A stretch of DNA of 64,000 nucleotides from Patiria miniata. Lineage: Eukaryota; Echinodermata; Asteroidea; Valvatida; Asterinidae. A program made the position numbers and the translations under genes. The notes beneath the pieces were generated by a model. The model was not told the DNA's origin, did no database searches, and saw nothing but the letters and a program-made list of their open reading frames with translations. This document shows, one piece after another, positions 1-11,766 of the stretch. The DNA lies in assembly GCF_015706575.1 (NCBI RefSeq), contig NW_024037070.1, forward strand, positions 1,049,874 through 1,113,873. Direction: 5' to 3'. Within the stretch, counting starts at the first letter, position 1. The number at the start of each line of letters is the position of its first letter.

Positions 1-62
1 TTGCCTTGTAAAGCGATGTGTTCCTTGAAGGGCGCTTTATAATCCTAAAGTTGACCACGGAA

Positions 63-410
63 GCGTGAATAAGGGTCCGCACAAAATGTTTTTGCATTTT
101 CTTGTTATTTGGACCTTGCAGATGAATATTCCAACGGTTGCCACTTTGGCACCCTTGAGCATATAAAAAAAAAAGTAGTCCTAATATGGTATACAGGTAC
201 GCTTCCGCCATACAAAAAATATATGTTTTCTATATGTACATTCTCTACAGGATTTTGTCCAAACGTATCAATTGAGGTGCCCCGACCACGTTTTGGGGTA
301 AACAAACTCATTAAAGCAATTTTCAATGACTAATTTATATAGGGCCTATTTTATGCACATTTTGCAAATTAGCACTCGCTATTATCAAAAATGATTATTA
401 TATCTATGTA
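63..410 (+). repeat. Inverted partner of the repeat at 11.23-11.77 kb
   Basis: This stretch is the reverse complement, at roughly 85-90% by eye, of 11420-11766. Shared landmarks are GAATAAGGGTCCGCACAAAA, a GTTATTTG-ACCTTG segment, CCTTGAGCA, and a CTTCCGCCAT segment. The family contains diverged sub-repeats of about 150-170 bp marked by ATTAAAGC and GCATATTTTGCAT-like words. No coding capacity is visible. It may be one arm of a large composite element or simply one of two oppositely oriented copies. Confidence 0.7.
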
Positions 411-602
411 CTTTTAATTCAGGGTGGTAATTGAAAATGGCCTGGAAAACCTATAGAAGTAGGAAATGTTTGACATGTAATTTATTATTTTTCAGGGTGG
501 ATGTCTAATTATACCCCAAAACGCTAATCAGTACAAGGCCCCCTTGGTTACAATGCAGTGTGCGAAACCATTTTTTAATCAGAAGTGATTAAGCACATGT
601 AT

Positions 603-1580
603 TCTATTGTCCAAGAAATTGGTGTTCTTCAATTTTATTAAACTCCTCATTATGCAGCCTTTGCGGGAGAATCATTTAAATTCCCTTCTGTCAGTGCGCG
701 TCTGTTGTGCATTAAAACAGAGGGCACATACATTATTTCATACTGGAGCTATGGAAAAATATCCCATAATTTAAATTTACTGGAACCCCCCCCCCCCCCC
801 CCCCTCCCACTGCAAAAAGTGTCAATGCATTTCTTTTAAGCAGGGCCCAACTGTACACTGTTGTTTTTTACTGTTTTTAATCTGGCATGGTCGAGCTTTC
901 GTACGTACATGTACATTAGTGACACTGCAAATATGGGTCTGGTGCAGACCTCATTTGATATTATAGATATATTAGATACTATACAAATTATATTTCTAAT
1001 GACGGATGACAGATGCTAATTTGCATATAATGCATTAAACAACATCATTATCATTGTATGAATGGATTCATTTAATTCGTTGACCCTCAAAACATGGGTT
1101 TGATTACCTCATTTTATACAATGTGACAAAGTCTGTGGAGCTGTATAAGTTAAATTTCAGATAATGGCGGATGCTTATTCGCATATTATTCATAAAATTC
1201 CCCCCCCCCCCTGAATTTTTGGCCAATTCTACTAGCGAATACTTACCCGTAGAGTATTACTACATATTATGCATTATTCTCTAGAGGGTGCCAGCCCTTC
1301 GCTAAGTTTTATTACCCACAGTACCTTGCGGCCTGCCCGCCATACTTCCTCTCTTCTCGAGCGTAAGGTGCGTGAATGAACGCATACGTGAGAATGGGGA
1401 GGCAGGTGGGCACTCTACGGGTAAGTATTCGCTAGTAGAATCGGCCCACACTTCTGTGGGGGTGGGGGATTCTACTGCGCTCTACTTAGTATTACTACAT
1501 ATGCAGAGTAGCACCGTTTTAGGTAGGTGGGTTCGCGTACGACATGAGAGTGTACAATGTGTAAGGTGGGCTGCAAGGGA
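603..1580 (+). repeat. First copy of a 1.4 kb tandem duplication
   Basis: Positions 603-1580 recur at 2004-2988 with only scattered differences and length changes in C-runs. With the intervening 1581-2003 the repeat unit is 1401 bp, the second copy being cut off where the Penelope-like element begins. The unit holds poly-C tracts, sub-repeats with ATGGCGGATGC and CATATTATTCAT words, and the 226 bp inverted-repeat element listed separately. No conserved protein is seen. Confidence 0.9.
1221..1446. mobile_element. 226 bp inverted-repeat element (copy 1)
   Basis: The ends are inverted repeats of about 34 bp: GGCC(A/G)ATTCTACTAGCGAA at the left and its complement ending TAGTAGAATCGGCC at the right. 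A second copy lies at 2622-2847 within the duplication, and a partial reverse-oriented relative is at 11100-11218. It has no coding potential, so it is a MITE-like unit. No target duplication is clear. Confidence 0.65.
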
Positions 1581-2003
1581 GCGTGAGTCGTATGGCTATC
1601 ATAACCCAGCAAGCGATAGTATTGCAGGATGCTGGCCAATGTGGTGAAAAGTGGCAATGAACAGAGCCTAGTGGGCACCGCAGATCAGTGCAGTCCAATG
1701 GAAGTACCACTGGAGGATCCGGATAGGACACAAGATCTTGTTCTGTGGGACAGAGGACAAGATCATCAGTCAGGAACGAAGATGTCAGGCGGGAGAACAT
1801 CGCTGACTGGCACTTCATGAAGAAAGAGTGATGGGAGGTCAGGCAGAGCCCACCGAGCTCCCAATGCAAATGTCCTTGATCTATGATTGTGGAGTTCACT
1901 CATGCGCTGCACTATGGCTGCTGTCAGGAGGAAACTGTTTTCAAGGATGCGGTTAAAGAGCAGTAGCCTGGTCTAGTGGTTCGAGCAGGAACCAGGCGAG
2001 AGC
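1581..2003. other. Unique spacer of the tandem duplication
   Basis: This 423 bp segment lies between the two 1 kb copies and has no second copy in the window. Open frames here are short and unrecognised. Near 1966-1985 a CCTGGTCTAGTGGTT stretch resembles a tRNA A-box but no B-box follows, so it is not called as an RNA gene. Confidence 0.5.
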
Positions 2004-2988
2004 TCTATTGCCCAAGATATTGGTGTTCTTCAATTTTATTAAACTCCTCATTATGCAGCCTTTGCGGGAGAATAATTTAAATTCCCTTCTGTCAGTGCGC
2101 GTCTATTGTGTATTAAAACAGAGGGCACATACATTATTTCATACTGGAGCTATGGAAAAATATCCCATAATTTAAATTCACTGGACCCCCCCCCCCCCTG
2201 CAAAAAGTGTCAATGCATTTCTTTTAAGCAGGGCCCAACTGTACACTGTTGTTTTTTACTGTTTTTAATCTGGCATGGTCGAGCTTTCGTACGTACATGT
2301 ACATTAGTGACACTGCAAATATGGGTCTGGTGCAGAACCTCATTTGATATTATAGATATATTAGATATAGGAGATACTATACAAATTATATTTCTAATGA
2401 CGGATGACAGATGCTAATTTGCATATAATGCATTTAATAAACAACATCATTATCATTGTATGAATGGATTCATTTAATTCGTTGACCCTCAAAACATGGG
2501 TTTGATTACCTCATTTTATACAATGTGACAAAGTCTGTGGAGCTGTATAAGTTAAATTTCAGATAATGGCGGATGCTTATTCGCATATTATTCATAAAAT
2601 TCCCCCCCCCCCTGAATTTTTGGCCGATTCTACTAGCGAATACTTACCCATAGAGTATTACTACATATTATGCATTATTCTCTAGAGGGTGCCAGCCATA
2701 CGCTAAGTTTTATTACCCACAGTACCTTGCGGCCCGCCCGCCATACTTCCTCTCTTCTCGAGCGTAAGGTGCGTGAATGAACGCATACGTGAGAATGGAG
2801 AGGCAGGTGGGCACTCTACGGGTAAGTATTCGCTAGTAGAATCGGCCCACACTTCTGTGGGTGGGGGGGGGGGGGGATTCTACTGCGTTCTACTTAGTAT
2901 TACTACATATGCAGAGTAGCACCATTTTAGGTAGGTGGGTTCGCGTACGACATGAGAGTGTACGATGTGTAAGGTAGGCTGCAAGGGA
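2004..2988 (+). repeat. Second, truncated copy of the 1.4 kb duplication
   Basis: It matches 603-1580 nearly base for base, including the inverted-repeat element at 2622-2847. It differs in poly-C and poly-G lengths and in a short duplicated AGATAT(A/T) segment. The match stops at GCAAGGGA, exactly where the 3' end of the Penelope-like element starts. Confidence 0.9.
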
Positions 2989-3990
2989 AGTGGAACAGTA
3001 GGGTTGCAGTCTCAGTGGAGTGAGAACCTAGGGTATAGGAGACCCATCAGTCTAAGGTGGTAGCTGAGAACCTAGGGTATAGGAGACCCATCAGTCTGGA
3101 GGAGTGGGAGCCAGATGTCGTTGAGGGTGAAACCCGATGTCTTGCGGAACTGTGTTGTGCTTGCGGATCTCGATGGCTTCCCGTATGCGTCTTGGATGCC
3201 AGAACTGGATCGGTGCGATGAGTTCGGCCGCATCCCAATCAACTTTGTTGTTGTTGATGTGGGAATGTTTGACAATGGCCGATTTGTCAAAATCCCCTCG
3301 CCGTCCATGTGCTCTGTGTTCCTTGAGCCTAGTGGGAAGGTTCCGACCGGTTTCGCCGATGTAGACTTTGCCACATTCACATGGAATGCGGTAGACCTGG
3401 CTTGGAAGAGGAGTCCTGCTTGTCCTTGTGAGTGTGGAGGCTGCCTTGGAGCTTGTTGCCAGATGAGTGGTACACCTTGACGCCGGCTTGTTGGAGGATG
3501 CGTTGGAGATGATGAGAAGCTGGACCTATGTAAGGAAGAGTGACTGAGGGAGATACAGTGGGAGGACCTTGGGTAGAGGAGACCCATTGGTCAGGTTTGC
3601 TGATCTTGATGCAGTTGGGTTTGTAGCCGTTCTGTTGTAGTGACGCCTGGATGTGCTTGAGTTCACGCTTGAGATTGTCTTGGTCGCAGACATCAAAGGC
3701 TCTCTGTACTAGGGTGCGGTTGACCGATGACTTGATGCTGGCATGATGGAACGACCGCTGGTGGAGATAGCGGTTGGTGTGGGTTGGTTTCCTGTAGACG
3801 CTATGTCCCAGGGTGCCATCCGGATTCCTGGAGATCTTGACGTCCAGGAAAGGTATGGTGCCGTCTTGTTCTTGTTCCATGGTGAAGCTGATGCTGGTGT
3901 GTTGCTGGTTGAGGTACTGGAGGAAGTCTTGGAGTGTGTCCGAGACAACAGATTGACCCTGCACTATGCTCTAAAAGCGATGAAGGGTGA
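2989..3990 (-). mobile_element. Penelope-like element, broken 3' half (RT tail plus GIY-YIG)
   Basis: On the minus strand this encodes the C-terminal part of a Penelope-type reverse transcriptase, with the family-typical stretches FLDVKISRNPDGTLGHSVYR and THTNRYLHQRS. Downstream lies a GIY-YIG endonuclease region with a cysteine-containing IPCECG stretch, and then a tail ending LLQTDGSPIP. The N-terminal RT is missing. A 33 bp direct repeat (GAACCTAGGGTATAGGAGAC core, near 3019 and 3067) sits at the 3' end. Reading frame is not continuous, so the copy is a dead fossil with a few breaks. It abuts DIRS-like sequence at about 3990. Confidence 0.85.
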
Positions 3991-6130
3991 TAAAGACCAC
4001 TACCATTTGAGAAAATTGTTGTGGCAGGTGGCTGATGGTAAGTCCAGAGACCCGCCATTTGGTGAGATTCTATCAACGTGCCCCAACCAAACAGAGATGA
4101 ATCTGTTTTGATCGTCATGGTGGGCCGAAAGGGCGGGAAAAACCCTGGCTGATATTGTCCGGTTGGATCCACCACCGGAGACGCAGCCGGGTATTCTGTG
4201 AACACAGTACCATGTGGGATACAGGGTGGAACCGTGGACAAAAGGGAGCCAGAAAATTTAAGCAGGCCCCTATACAGGCGACTCCGCAAAAAAACAAATC
4301 TGAGGTTTGCCAGTAGGCCATGGGGGAAATGGCATTGAAAAACATTGGCGATTCGCCCCCATGTCCGGTGAGCCGTGTCCCGTTGTACGTGTAGATCGGG
4401 GACAGCACCGAATAACTGGGCCATTGGGATGAGATTGGCTGGGATTTAGAATTGGAAATTGAGCGGGTCTGACGTACTGCGTGAGTCATTGAAGCCCACT
4501 ATGTGCCAATGATGAATCCGTCGGCAAGGTTTATGAACATCCATAGACCTTGACGATAGAAGGCACTGGCTAGTGACTTGTTCACAATTCTGGTGAAGAC
4601 CCTGAGTCTGGCATGCGTTTGTGTCCGACGAATGGGCAGTCGAGAACTCCAGGCAGTAGCCGAGTGAGACAGTGTCGACTAGCCACCGGACTGAAGTAAT
4701 TTGGCCCCAGGACCCGGTGAAAATGAGTCAAACAGGTTCTCACAGGTCCTGTGATTGGTGGATATATTCACTTCTGCCAGCTGAACCGTGGCTGAAAGGC
4801 AGCAATTGAGGCTGAAGGACAGAAGGTGGCTCATTTATTTGCAGGGCGTTGAGCGGTGGACTAAATCCAATGCTTGACGGCTGTAGAGGACTGGGAAGAA
4901 GTTTCCTCGCCTTCCACCGCTGTGACCCGGGTTCAAATCCCGCCTGGGCCAATATGTGGATTGGGTTTTCAGTCCCTGCCTGATTCCGTGGGTTTTCCCC
5001 AGAATATTCTTCTGGGCTTTTCCTCCCACCTCTAAAACTGTAACTTCTTCTCATTGTCTTCTCTCCACAGGTTTCTTCAGGCTTGCGAGCTACAGTGCCT
5101 AGGGCGCTTTTGAGGAACCCTTGGTTTCATTACCAGAAATGATTAATAATAATAATAATAATAAAAGTGGTCTTCTCCGTAGCAGTCTGAAACTGAATGG
5201 CAAAGAGGTCTCGCCCCTGGAAGGAAAGGGACATGAGCCATTCGCAAGTTTAAGAATTGCTGCCCGTCGTGCCTCTATGTCGATTAAGTTCACTGGAACT
5301 GCCCAAAGGGAGTTTTGCAGTCAGTGAAAGGCAGAACCGAGCATGTCGCTTTAAAAATCTTGGCTGTGTAGCAGGTGTTGGGTTCACACAACCCCAATAC
5401 GTGCGCCATTTCTCGTACCAGGTGAAAAACGTGGTAATCGAGGCTGGCATAGTTGTGTCCTCTTGTTTTGCCTTACGAGGTGACAGGGAAGAGGAAACAT
5501 CTTGGGCAGAAGGTTCAGACGGCGAGTCCGTGGGAGCACCGAGAGAACTAAAGGCAAATACAAATGTATTAACATGACTGGAGTGTCCAGAGGACAAAAA
5601 AAAGCGTGTGTGGTTTATTAGGGTTTGGGGCCGGACGGGGCTGAGAAGACGACGAGCCTGGATCAGCTGCAGCATTCTACTTGGAGACTGCTGACAAGGT
5701 TTCAAATACAATGTATAAGGCCTTGTCATGAGATTTTTTTTTGGGGGGGGGGGTCCACAGAGCTATCATAGATATACATGTACAATGTCTGAGGAAAAAT
5801 CAGCCTCAGATTTTAGAGGGACCCCAGAGGCAGCAGGGAACTCTGATGTGAATGAACCACGCAGAGAAACCAAGGGCTGGGTTGAGCAAAGTTGAATCGC
5901 CGCCTGGAAAGATGGGGCCCTGGCACCCGGATTGCCGGATATGGGGGCCATGGGAGGCCGCACCGGTGGAGTAGCGGCAGGCGCGGTCGCATGGCAGGCT
6001 GTATTTTAGGTGTTTCCGAATTACTTTGGGGCCCCGTGGATGACATAATTGCTGCACGGGGGAAACCCAAATACATGTAAATCGGGAAAAACCGGACGGC
6101 AGCAGAAGAAGTTGGGTGCGGCGCCCGGTA
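3991..6130 (-). mobile_element. DIRS-like retroelement fossil
   Basis: Minus-strand translation around 4120-4080 shows an RNase H-like TDSSLFGWG motif followed by GLW, typical of DIRS/Ngaro elements. Upstream, around 4700-4640, is an RT-like segment with an SLGYCLEF motif, matching the GYxxEF pattern of this group. From about 6040 to 5250 a proline- and serine-rich region may be gag, which is weaker. The element is truncated by the Penelope-like piece and interrupted by a tRNA-headed SINE. It is broken many times and looks old. Its terminal repeats were not identified. Confidence 0.65.
4850..5163 (+). mobile_element. tRNA-derived SINE ending in an AAT repeat
   Basis: A pol III B-box-like GGTTCAAATCC sits at about 4930, preceded by a tRNA-like CTTCCACCGCTGTGACCCGG stretch. 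The body continues to a tail of (AAT)n at 5146-5163. The 5' boundary and the target duplication are not certain. It lies within the DIRS-like fossil on the opposite strand and so is younger than it. Confidence 0.7.
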
Positions 6131-6261
6131 CACTCTTGGAGCGGCCAGAAGACTAGTTTGGAAACGAGCGATTGGCCTATCAAATGAAGGATGAATCGCT
6201 CTAGTGCTCTAGTATAAATTACTGGAGCAGAATAAGACGCCTGAAGCTTCACACCATGTAA

Positions 6262-8222
6262 CTGTGAGGTAACGAAATCACCAGTTAATACATGAATACG
6301 TGACAGCTTTCGTTTTCAAGGTGAAGCCCTATTCGGTGTAGCGTAAGGGATTTGCTAGCAGCAAAATATCACACTTTGACTGTTAAGGCGAAAGCACCGA
6401 GTAATCGGTGGAACGTGAGGGTTTTGCTTAAAGTGAAATATCACGTTGGCTGATCGCGAAGCTGTGGTTGGAGTTAACAACTTGCAGTCAATGTTGAGAA
6501 GTCCCGCACGTTGAACAACACAGCTATGAAACGAAACTGCCGGTAAAAATAACGTTCATTTAGTAGATGAAAACACCAAAAATGTTGGTGCAGCGTGAGG
6601 GATTTGCGACCAGCGAAATATCACGCAGACTGTTGAAAGCGAAGCACCTAAAATTTGGTGAGGCGTGAAGGATTTGCAAAGTAGCAAAATACATGTATCA
6701 TGCTGGCTGATCATTAAGTTGTGTGTCATTAAAGTGAACAACTTGTAGCCAATTTTGTGAAATCTTGCACATTGGTCACCGCTGTGAGATAACAAAACTG
6801 CCGGCAAAAATAATGGCGTCGTTTTGAAGGCAAAAACACCGAAAAGTCGTTGCGGCGTGATGATTGGCTAACAGTAACAGCAACTTTTCACGCTGACTGG
6901 TCGGTAAGCTGTGGTTTAGCAGTTAACAACTCACTGTCAATGCGAAGTCTCGCGCGTAGTTTAATATGCCGCTTTGAGAAAACGAAAGTGCCAGTTAATT
7001 ATGGTGTTTGTTTTGAAGGTCAAAGCACTGAACATACAAGTTCGCTGCAGCGTGAGGGATTTGCGTAGCAAAATATCACACTTATGGGTTGGCAACTTAG
7101 TAGAGAAGGTAATGGGTGAGTAGCTTGCAACTAGAGCAACGCTCGCCCCGTGCACTGTCTCACTCGATCGGTACATCGACACTGATGTGAGACAACGAAA
7201 GCCGCCGTTAAATAACAGCAAATCGCCAATTAAATAGCGGCGTTCGTGTTGCAGACAAAAGCACCGATGATATTCGGTGCAGCATGAGGGATTTGTTAAG
7301 TAGCAAAAATCACGCTGTAGCGTAGGTAAGGGGGGAGTGGCTTGCAACTCGTGCCACACTGGCCCCATGTAAAACCGTTGAATTCGGTACATCAACGTAC
7401 GCTGCTGTGAGACAACGAAACTGCCGGTGAAATAACACGGTATCACCGGGTAAACAACGGCAGTCGTTTTGAAGGCGAAGACTCCAAAATTTGGTGCAGC
7501 GTGAAGAATTTGCTAATAGATAAATATATCGCGCCGACTGGACGGTAACTTGTAGAGAAGGTATGGGGGGAGTGGCTTCCAACTCATGCGACACTCGCCC
7601 TGCGTAATGTCTCGCTCTTTCTGTACACAACACTGCTGTGAGACATCGAAAGTTGCCGTGTAAATAACAGCGAAACGCCGGGTAAACAGAGGCGTTTGTG
7701 TTGGTGTGAGGGATTTGCTAATTAGTGAAAATATCACGCTGATTGGACAGCAACTTATAACCTAGATAAGGGGAAAGTGGCTTGCAACTAATGCGACACT
7801 TGCTAAGTATAAAGTCTCACTCGTTCGGTACAACAAAACAGCTGTGAGACAACGAAACTGCTGGTTAAATAACACGGTATCGCCGGGTAAATAAACGCAG
7901 TCGTTTTGAAGACGAAGACTCCATGTACATGTAATCGGTACAGCGTGAGGGATTGGCTATAAAAGTAGCGAATATCACCCTGATGGGTCGGTAAGTAGTG
8001 GGTGAGCGGCTTGCAACTCGTGGGACACTCCCCAAAGCCTAATTGTCCATTCGGAATATCGTGAATGACTTTCAGCCCGTGAAAAGCCTCACGCGAATGG
8101 TTGCGACGTACGAGCATAAAGCGAGTTGCTAGCAACCTGTGCAAAGCCCCACTTGCTCTGTACGAAGTGAGCTACCTGCAGCCTGCAAAGCCTCGCTAGA
8201 TGGGTACGGCGTGAGCTACTTG
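6262..8222. repeat. Degenerate tandem array, about 190-250 bp period
   Basis: A box close to GTGAGGGATTTGCTA followed by AAATATCAC recurs at about 6341, 6413, 6592, 6662, 6854, 7050, 7282, 7499, 7705 and 7942. Each is followed by a GGCTTGCAACTC-like block, a TGTGAGACAACGAAACTG-like block and a GCCGGGTAAATAA-like block in the same order. Units are well diverged, so homogenisation has stopped. Short open frames inside (for example 6961-7446 minus) just track the repeat. The array resumes at 9139 after an inserted TIR element. Confidence 0.8.
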
Positions 8223-8224
8223 TA

Positions 8225-9138
8225 GGGCCAATGATTTTCCGCGATTGCGGAAAACGGACGGAATTCGCGGAATCTGCTCCTCGAAACGGAAAACGGAATT
8301 TGAATCTGAAGAAAATAATTTCTGCAATTTTATTGATAAAAAACATAATTTCGTTAAATTTATTGAGTACAAAACGAATTATTGATGATTGATTGAACAG
8401 ACGAGCCATACAACAAATGAGCAGTGTTTATATCACGATTTTGGGGGGACAAAAACGTTCAAGATCAGAGCAATAAATGTTGCGAGATCATTACCGTAGT
8501 ACGCGTAGTCACGGGAGTGACAGTCCCGACCCGCGTCAGCGCAACGGTGAAAATCATCACACTCACGGCACGCTCTCGCGGGTCTCTTTTGCTCCATCGG
8601 CAGGTTTATTTTTCTCTGTTCAATCAATCAACCATTCGTATAACATCTAACTTTGGCTCTATTGAAATGCATGTTGTGCTTAGGTCCAAAATCTACCGTG
8701 TGTTCTTATTCCTCCATGCGTAAACTATCCTATTTTGTCGCTAACGTTAGCCCGAAAACAAAATGGCGAACATGAATTTCGCTTCGGCCAGCTGATGTGT
8801 GTGACGTCATGGGATTGGCCTGTACGGCTATTGCATGTTTCTTGCGTGTGTGGCAGTGGCAGTGCAGTATACGACTTGACTGTGGTGAAGTTAAATACTA
8901 TGTCTGTACATTGATCGGCCGTTGATAAAATCGAAATTTTTGGGGGGCAGTTTTCCCGCGCTCCAACCAAACGACTATTTCATTATAGTCTTGGAATTAT
9001 TTACTGTGTACATGGTATATGTTTAAATGCCTTTTTATGTATTGAATAAATGTGAAACGGAATTTTTCAGCCTGAAACGGAATTCAGGATTTTTGAAAAC
9101 GGAATTTGCACTATTCTGAAACGGAAAATCATTGGCCC
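8225..9138. mobile_element. 914 bp TIR element, TA target duplication
   Basis: The ends are perfect 17 bp inverted repeats, GGGCCAATGATTTTCCG, and the element is bracketed by TA on both sides (8223-8224 and 9139-9140). Subterminal zones repeat GAAACGGAA words on both arms. It splits the tandem array, whose sequence continues on the far side. No transposase is encoded, so it is a non-autonomous element; the TA duplication suits the Tc1/mariner-type group but the superfamily is not proven. Confidence 0.85.
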
Positions 9139-9250
9139 TATACTTGCAACCTGTGCAAATCCTCAGGCACACGGTCTCGTACCGTAAGAACTGTGTAACG
9201 GGAGTGAGTGACCGGCAACCTGTGCTGTGCGAGGACTCACTCCTGAAAAG
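9139..9250. repeat. Continuation of the tandem array
   Basis: ACTTGCAACCTGTGCAAATC and the following GTGAGTGACCGGCAACCTGT resemble the last units before the inserted element (around 8140-8220). This shows that the 914 bp element landed inside the array. Confidence 0.6.
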
Positions 9251-10980
9251 TACCTGTAAACGACCAAAGATATATGACGAAAAACTGACCCAAAATACCG
9301 CAAAAACTTACTCAACTTATAGCGACAACAATAAAGATAAATAATAAAACTATGAACTTAGCTATAAAAATGGCTGAGGAAAGACTGAGAAAATTTGCAA
9401 AGCGAAAGCTCTGTAAATATACGTCTTTCACAAAACGCCGCTAAGGCCAAAAAAAAAAATTGTGTGTTTACGGTAACCCGACCGACCTGGAATTTTTTTG
9501 GCCAAATTGCCGACCTCAAACTTTTTATTGCCATTTTGAAGGTTGATATTGATCATTTTTAATGAACAAATTTCAAAAATTTCAAGTACTTTTAATTATT
9601 TGCCATGAACATACATGTAGACCATTTTCCACACTTGAAACTGACCATGATTTGACACAAACATACCTGTGTTAAACGTGCGAAAATCGCGACGATCTCA
9701 AAACTTGAATTCTCAAACTACATGAAGTATGATTATTTTTGCATAAACGCATCGGGGTGAACTGGTGCGCCTGGCCGACGGACGGCAGGGATCTCCCCAT
9801 GTACAAACGTGCGTACTGTGATACGCACAATATAATTATTATTCACACCATTAAAATGCACAATATAATCGTTACATACGCCATTATTTCATCTTGACAT
9901 GCAAAATCTTGACAAAAATCCTGTTTTTCTGATGCATGTGTGATCAAAATGCACACGATGACGGGTTCTGTCGACTGCCAACTGACAGGCATGCAGCGCA
10001 TACAGCATGGTGCACTGGTTCCCTTCGCGTGCTAACAGAATCAATACTATAATGAAGGACCGGAACCAGTGACTACTGCCTAAACAAACGTCGTACCACG
10101 ATGATGTTGTGCCGTCGGCCGAAGTTGGATCGTAAAAATACCAAACAAACATCGATGGAGAAAGAGAATTTCTGCGAATTAATTCACAGAACGTGATCTT
10201 TATTTTCTGTGTATGTGTTTTCCATTAAAATGACGAGATTGCAAAGCTCGAACTCGTGGCGTAACATCGTAGCGTGTTTCTGCAGTAGTGCAAGATTTTC
10301 GGCCACGTGGGATGGGCCGTACACAGTACAGTAATGCACACTGATACTGGGCCGTTGAGCACGGCGCGATGTACGGCCGGCCAGTCTGAATGTCGGCGGC
10401 GCCAGCGGCCGTGATATATATGTTAAGCATATAGTGGAATCACCCACCTCAAAAATATTTAATAAGTTTTAATCACTTTTGATGGCCAGTCTTGATAATT
10501 TTCGTGGCGCAAATGAAAATAATCCAGGCACAAAATAAACATGATTCCTTGCTCTATGATGCTCCATTAATCAGCACCCAAAAAAAATTGACGAAATAAT
10601 TTTTCCGACCTAATGACGCTATTTTGAAAGGCATGTAATCGGAAGCAAAAGGATTTTTTTCTTCACCTTAATTTCTTAATTTGAAACTTACTTGTAAATG
10701 TAATTTTGATTTTTTTTCTTTAATTACAAAAATAGGGGCCTTCAAGATCTTCTCTCAAAAATTTTCGGGGCCCTTAAAAAGCGGGCCCCGAACCCCACGC
10801 CATGGCTTCGCAGGTTGTTGAATCACAGCAAAACTTCCCCCACAGGTTTGAAAAAATCCCAGGGAGAACCCTGGGACGGTACGAATTAATTTGGAATGAA
10901 ATGTATCGATTGAGTATCTTGAATGCTTGAATAATGTTTTTATACAAATATTTTGCGAAAGAACATGCATGAGCCTGCAG
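9251..10980. other. AT-rich stretch without recognised features
   Basis: I see no family signatures, only short open frames on both strands (for example 9889-10152 and 10184-10447 minus) without recognisable motifs. A GGGGCCCTTAA and ACCCCACGCC segment near 10766-10802 is echoed at 37918-37952 inside the hAT element, so at least part of this stretch is repetitive. Confidence 0.5.
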
Positions 10981-11099
10981 AACTGAAATAAAAAAAATAT
11001 TACAAAATAAAATTATTTCCCTACCTACCTACCTGGATTTGTTTCAGACCGTTACCATAAACACACCATTTTTTTTGTTTGGCCTAAGAGAAAAGAGGA

Positions 11100-11766
11100 A
11101 GTATGGCAAGCGGGCCGCAAGGTACTGCGAGTAATAAATCTTAGCGTATGGCTGGCACTCTCTAGGGAATAATGCATATATGTAGTAATACTCTACGGGT
11201 AAGTAGAGCACAGTAGAAACACAAGTTTTCATCATCAAAATGGCATTAATGAATTTGTTGAACCTGCAGAGAAAATTCATACATGTTACAATCATTTTTG
11301 ATAATAGTGAAAGCTAATTTACATAATCTGCATACATTATATACACAATTGTAGAAATGGCTTTAATGCATTCGTTTACACAAAGAACATGTTTTAGACA
11401 CCTCATGTAATATGATTGGACACATTCCTGCGGAAATATAGATGAAGTTAAATTTTCGATAGGCATAATGGAGGATACTTATTTGCATATTTTGCATAAA
11501 ATACATAAATTAGTGATTGAAATAAGGCTTTAATGAATTTTTTTACCCCCAAACATGGTCTGAGCACCTGGATTGATATATCTGCACGAAATTCTGCAGA
11601 GATTTAGAAAACTTATATTTTTCCTTATGGCGGAAGCTAACTTGCATATTAATTTATTTTTTTTAAATGCTCAAGGGTGCCAAGGTGGCACCCGTTGGAA
11701 TATTGATCTACAAGGTTCAAATAACAAGAACATGCAAAAACATTTTGTGCGGACCCTTATTCATGG
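11100..11766 (-). repeat. Inverted partner of the repeats at 63-410 and 1221-1446
   Basis: Read on the minus strand, 11766-11420 matches 63-410. Segment 11218-11100 matches the interior of the 226 bp element (TACTCTACGGGTAAGTAGAG, GGCAAGCGGGCCGCAAGGTA). Sub-repeats of about 150-170 bp occur between them. The window-start and this block therefore form an inverted pair 11 kb apart. Confidence 0.7.

Noticed and set aside
603-2988. Direct repeats as LTRs of a small retroelement
   Set aside because: The copies lack TG...CA ends, a primer site or polypurine tract, and the second copy is truncated by another element. Tandem duplication is simpler.
9446-10640. A possible TIR element between AAGGCCAAAAAAAAA and CAAAAAAAATTGACG
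   Set aside because: The A-rich ends are not convincingly complementary and there is no target duplication or second copy.
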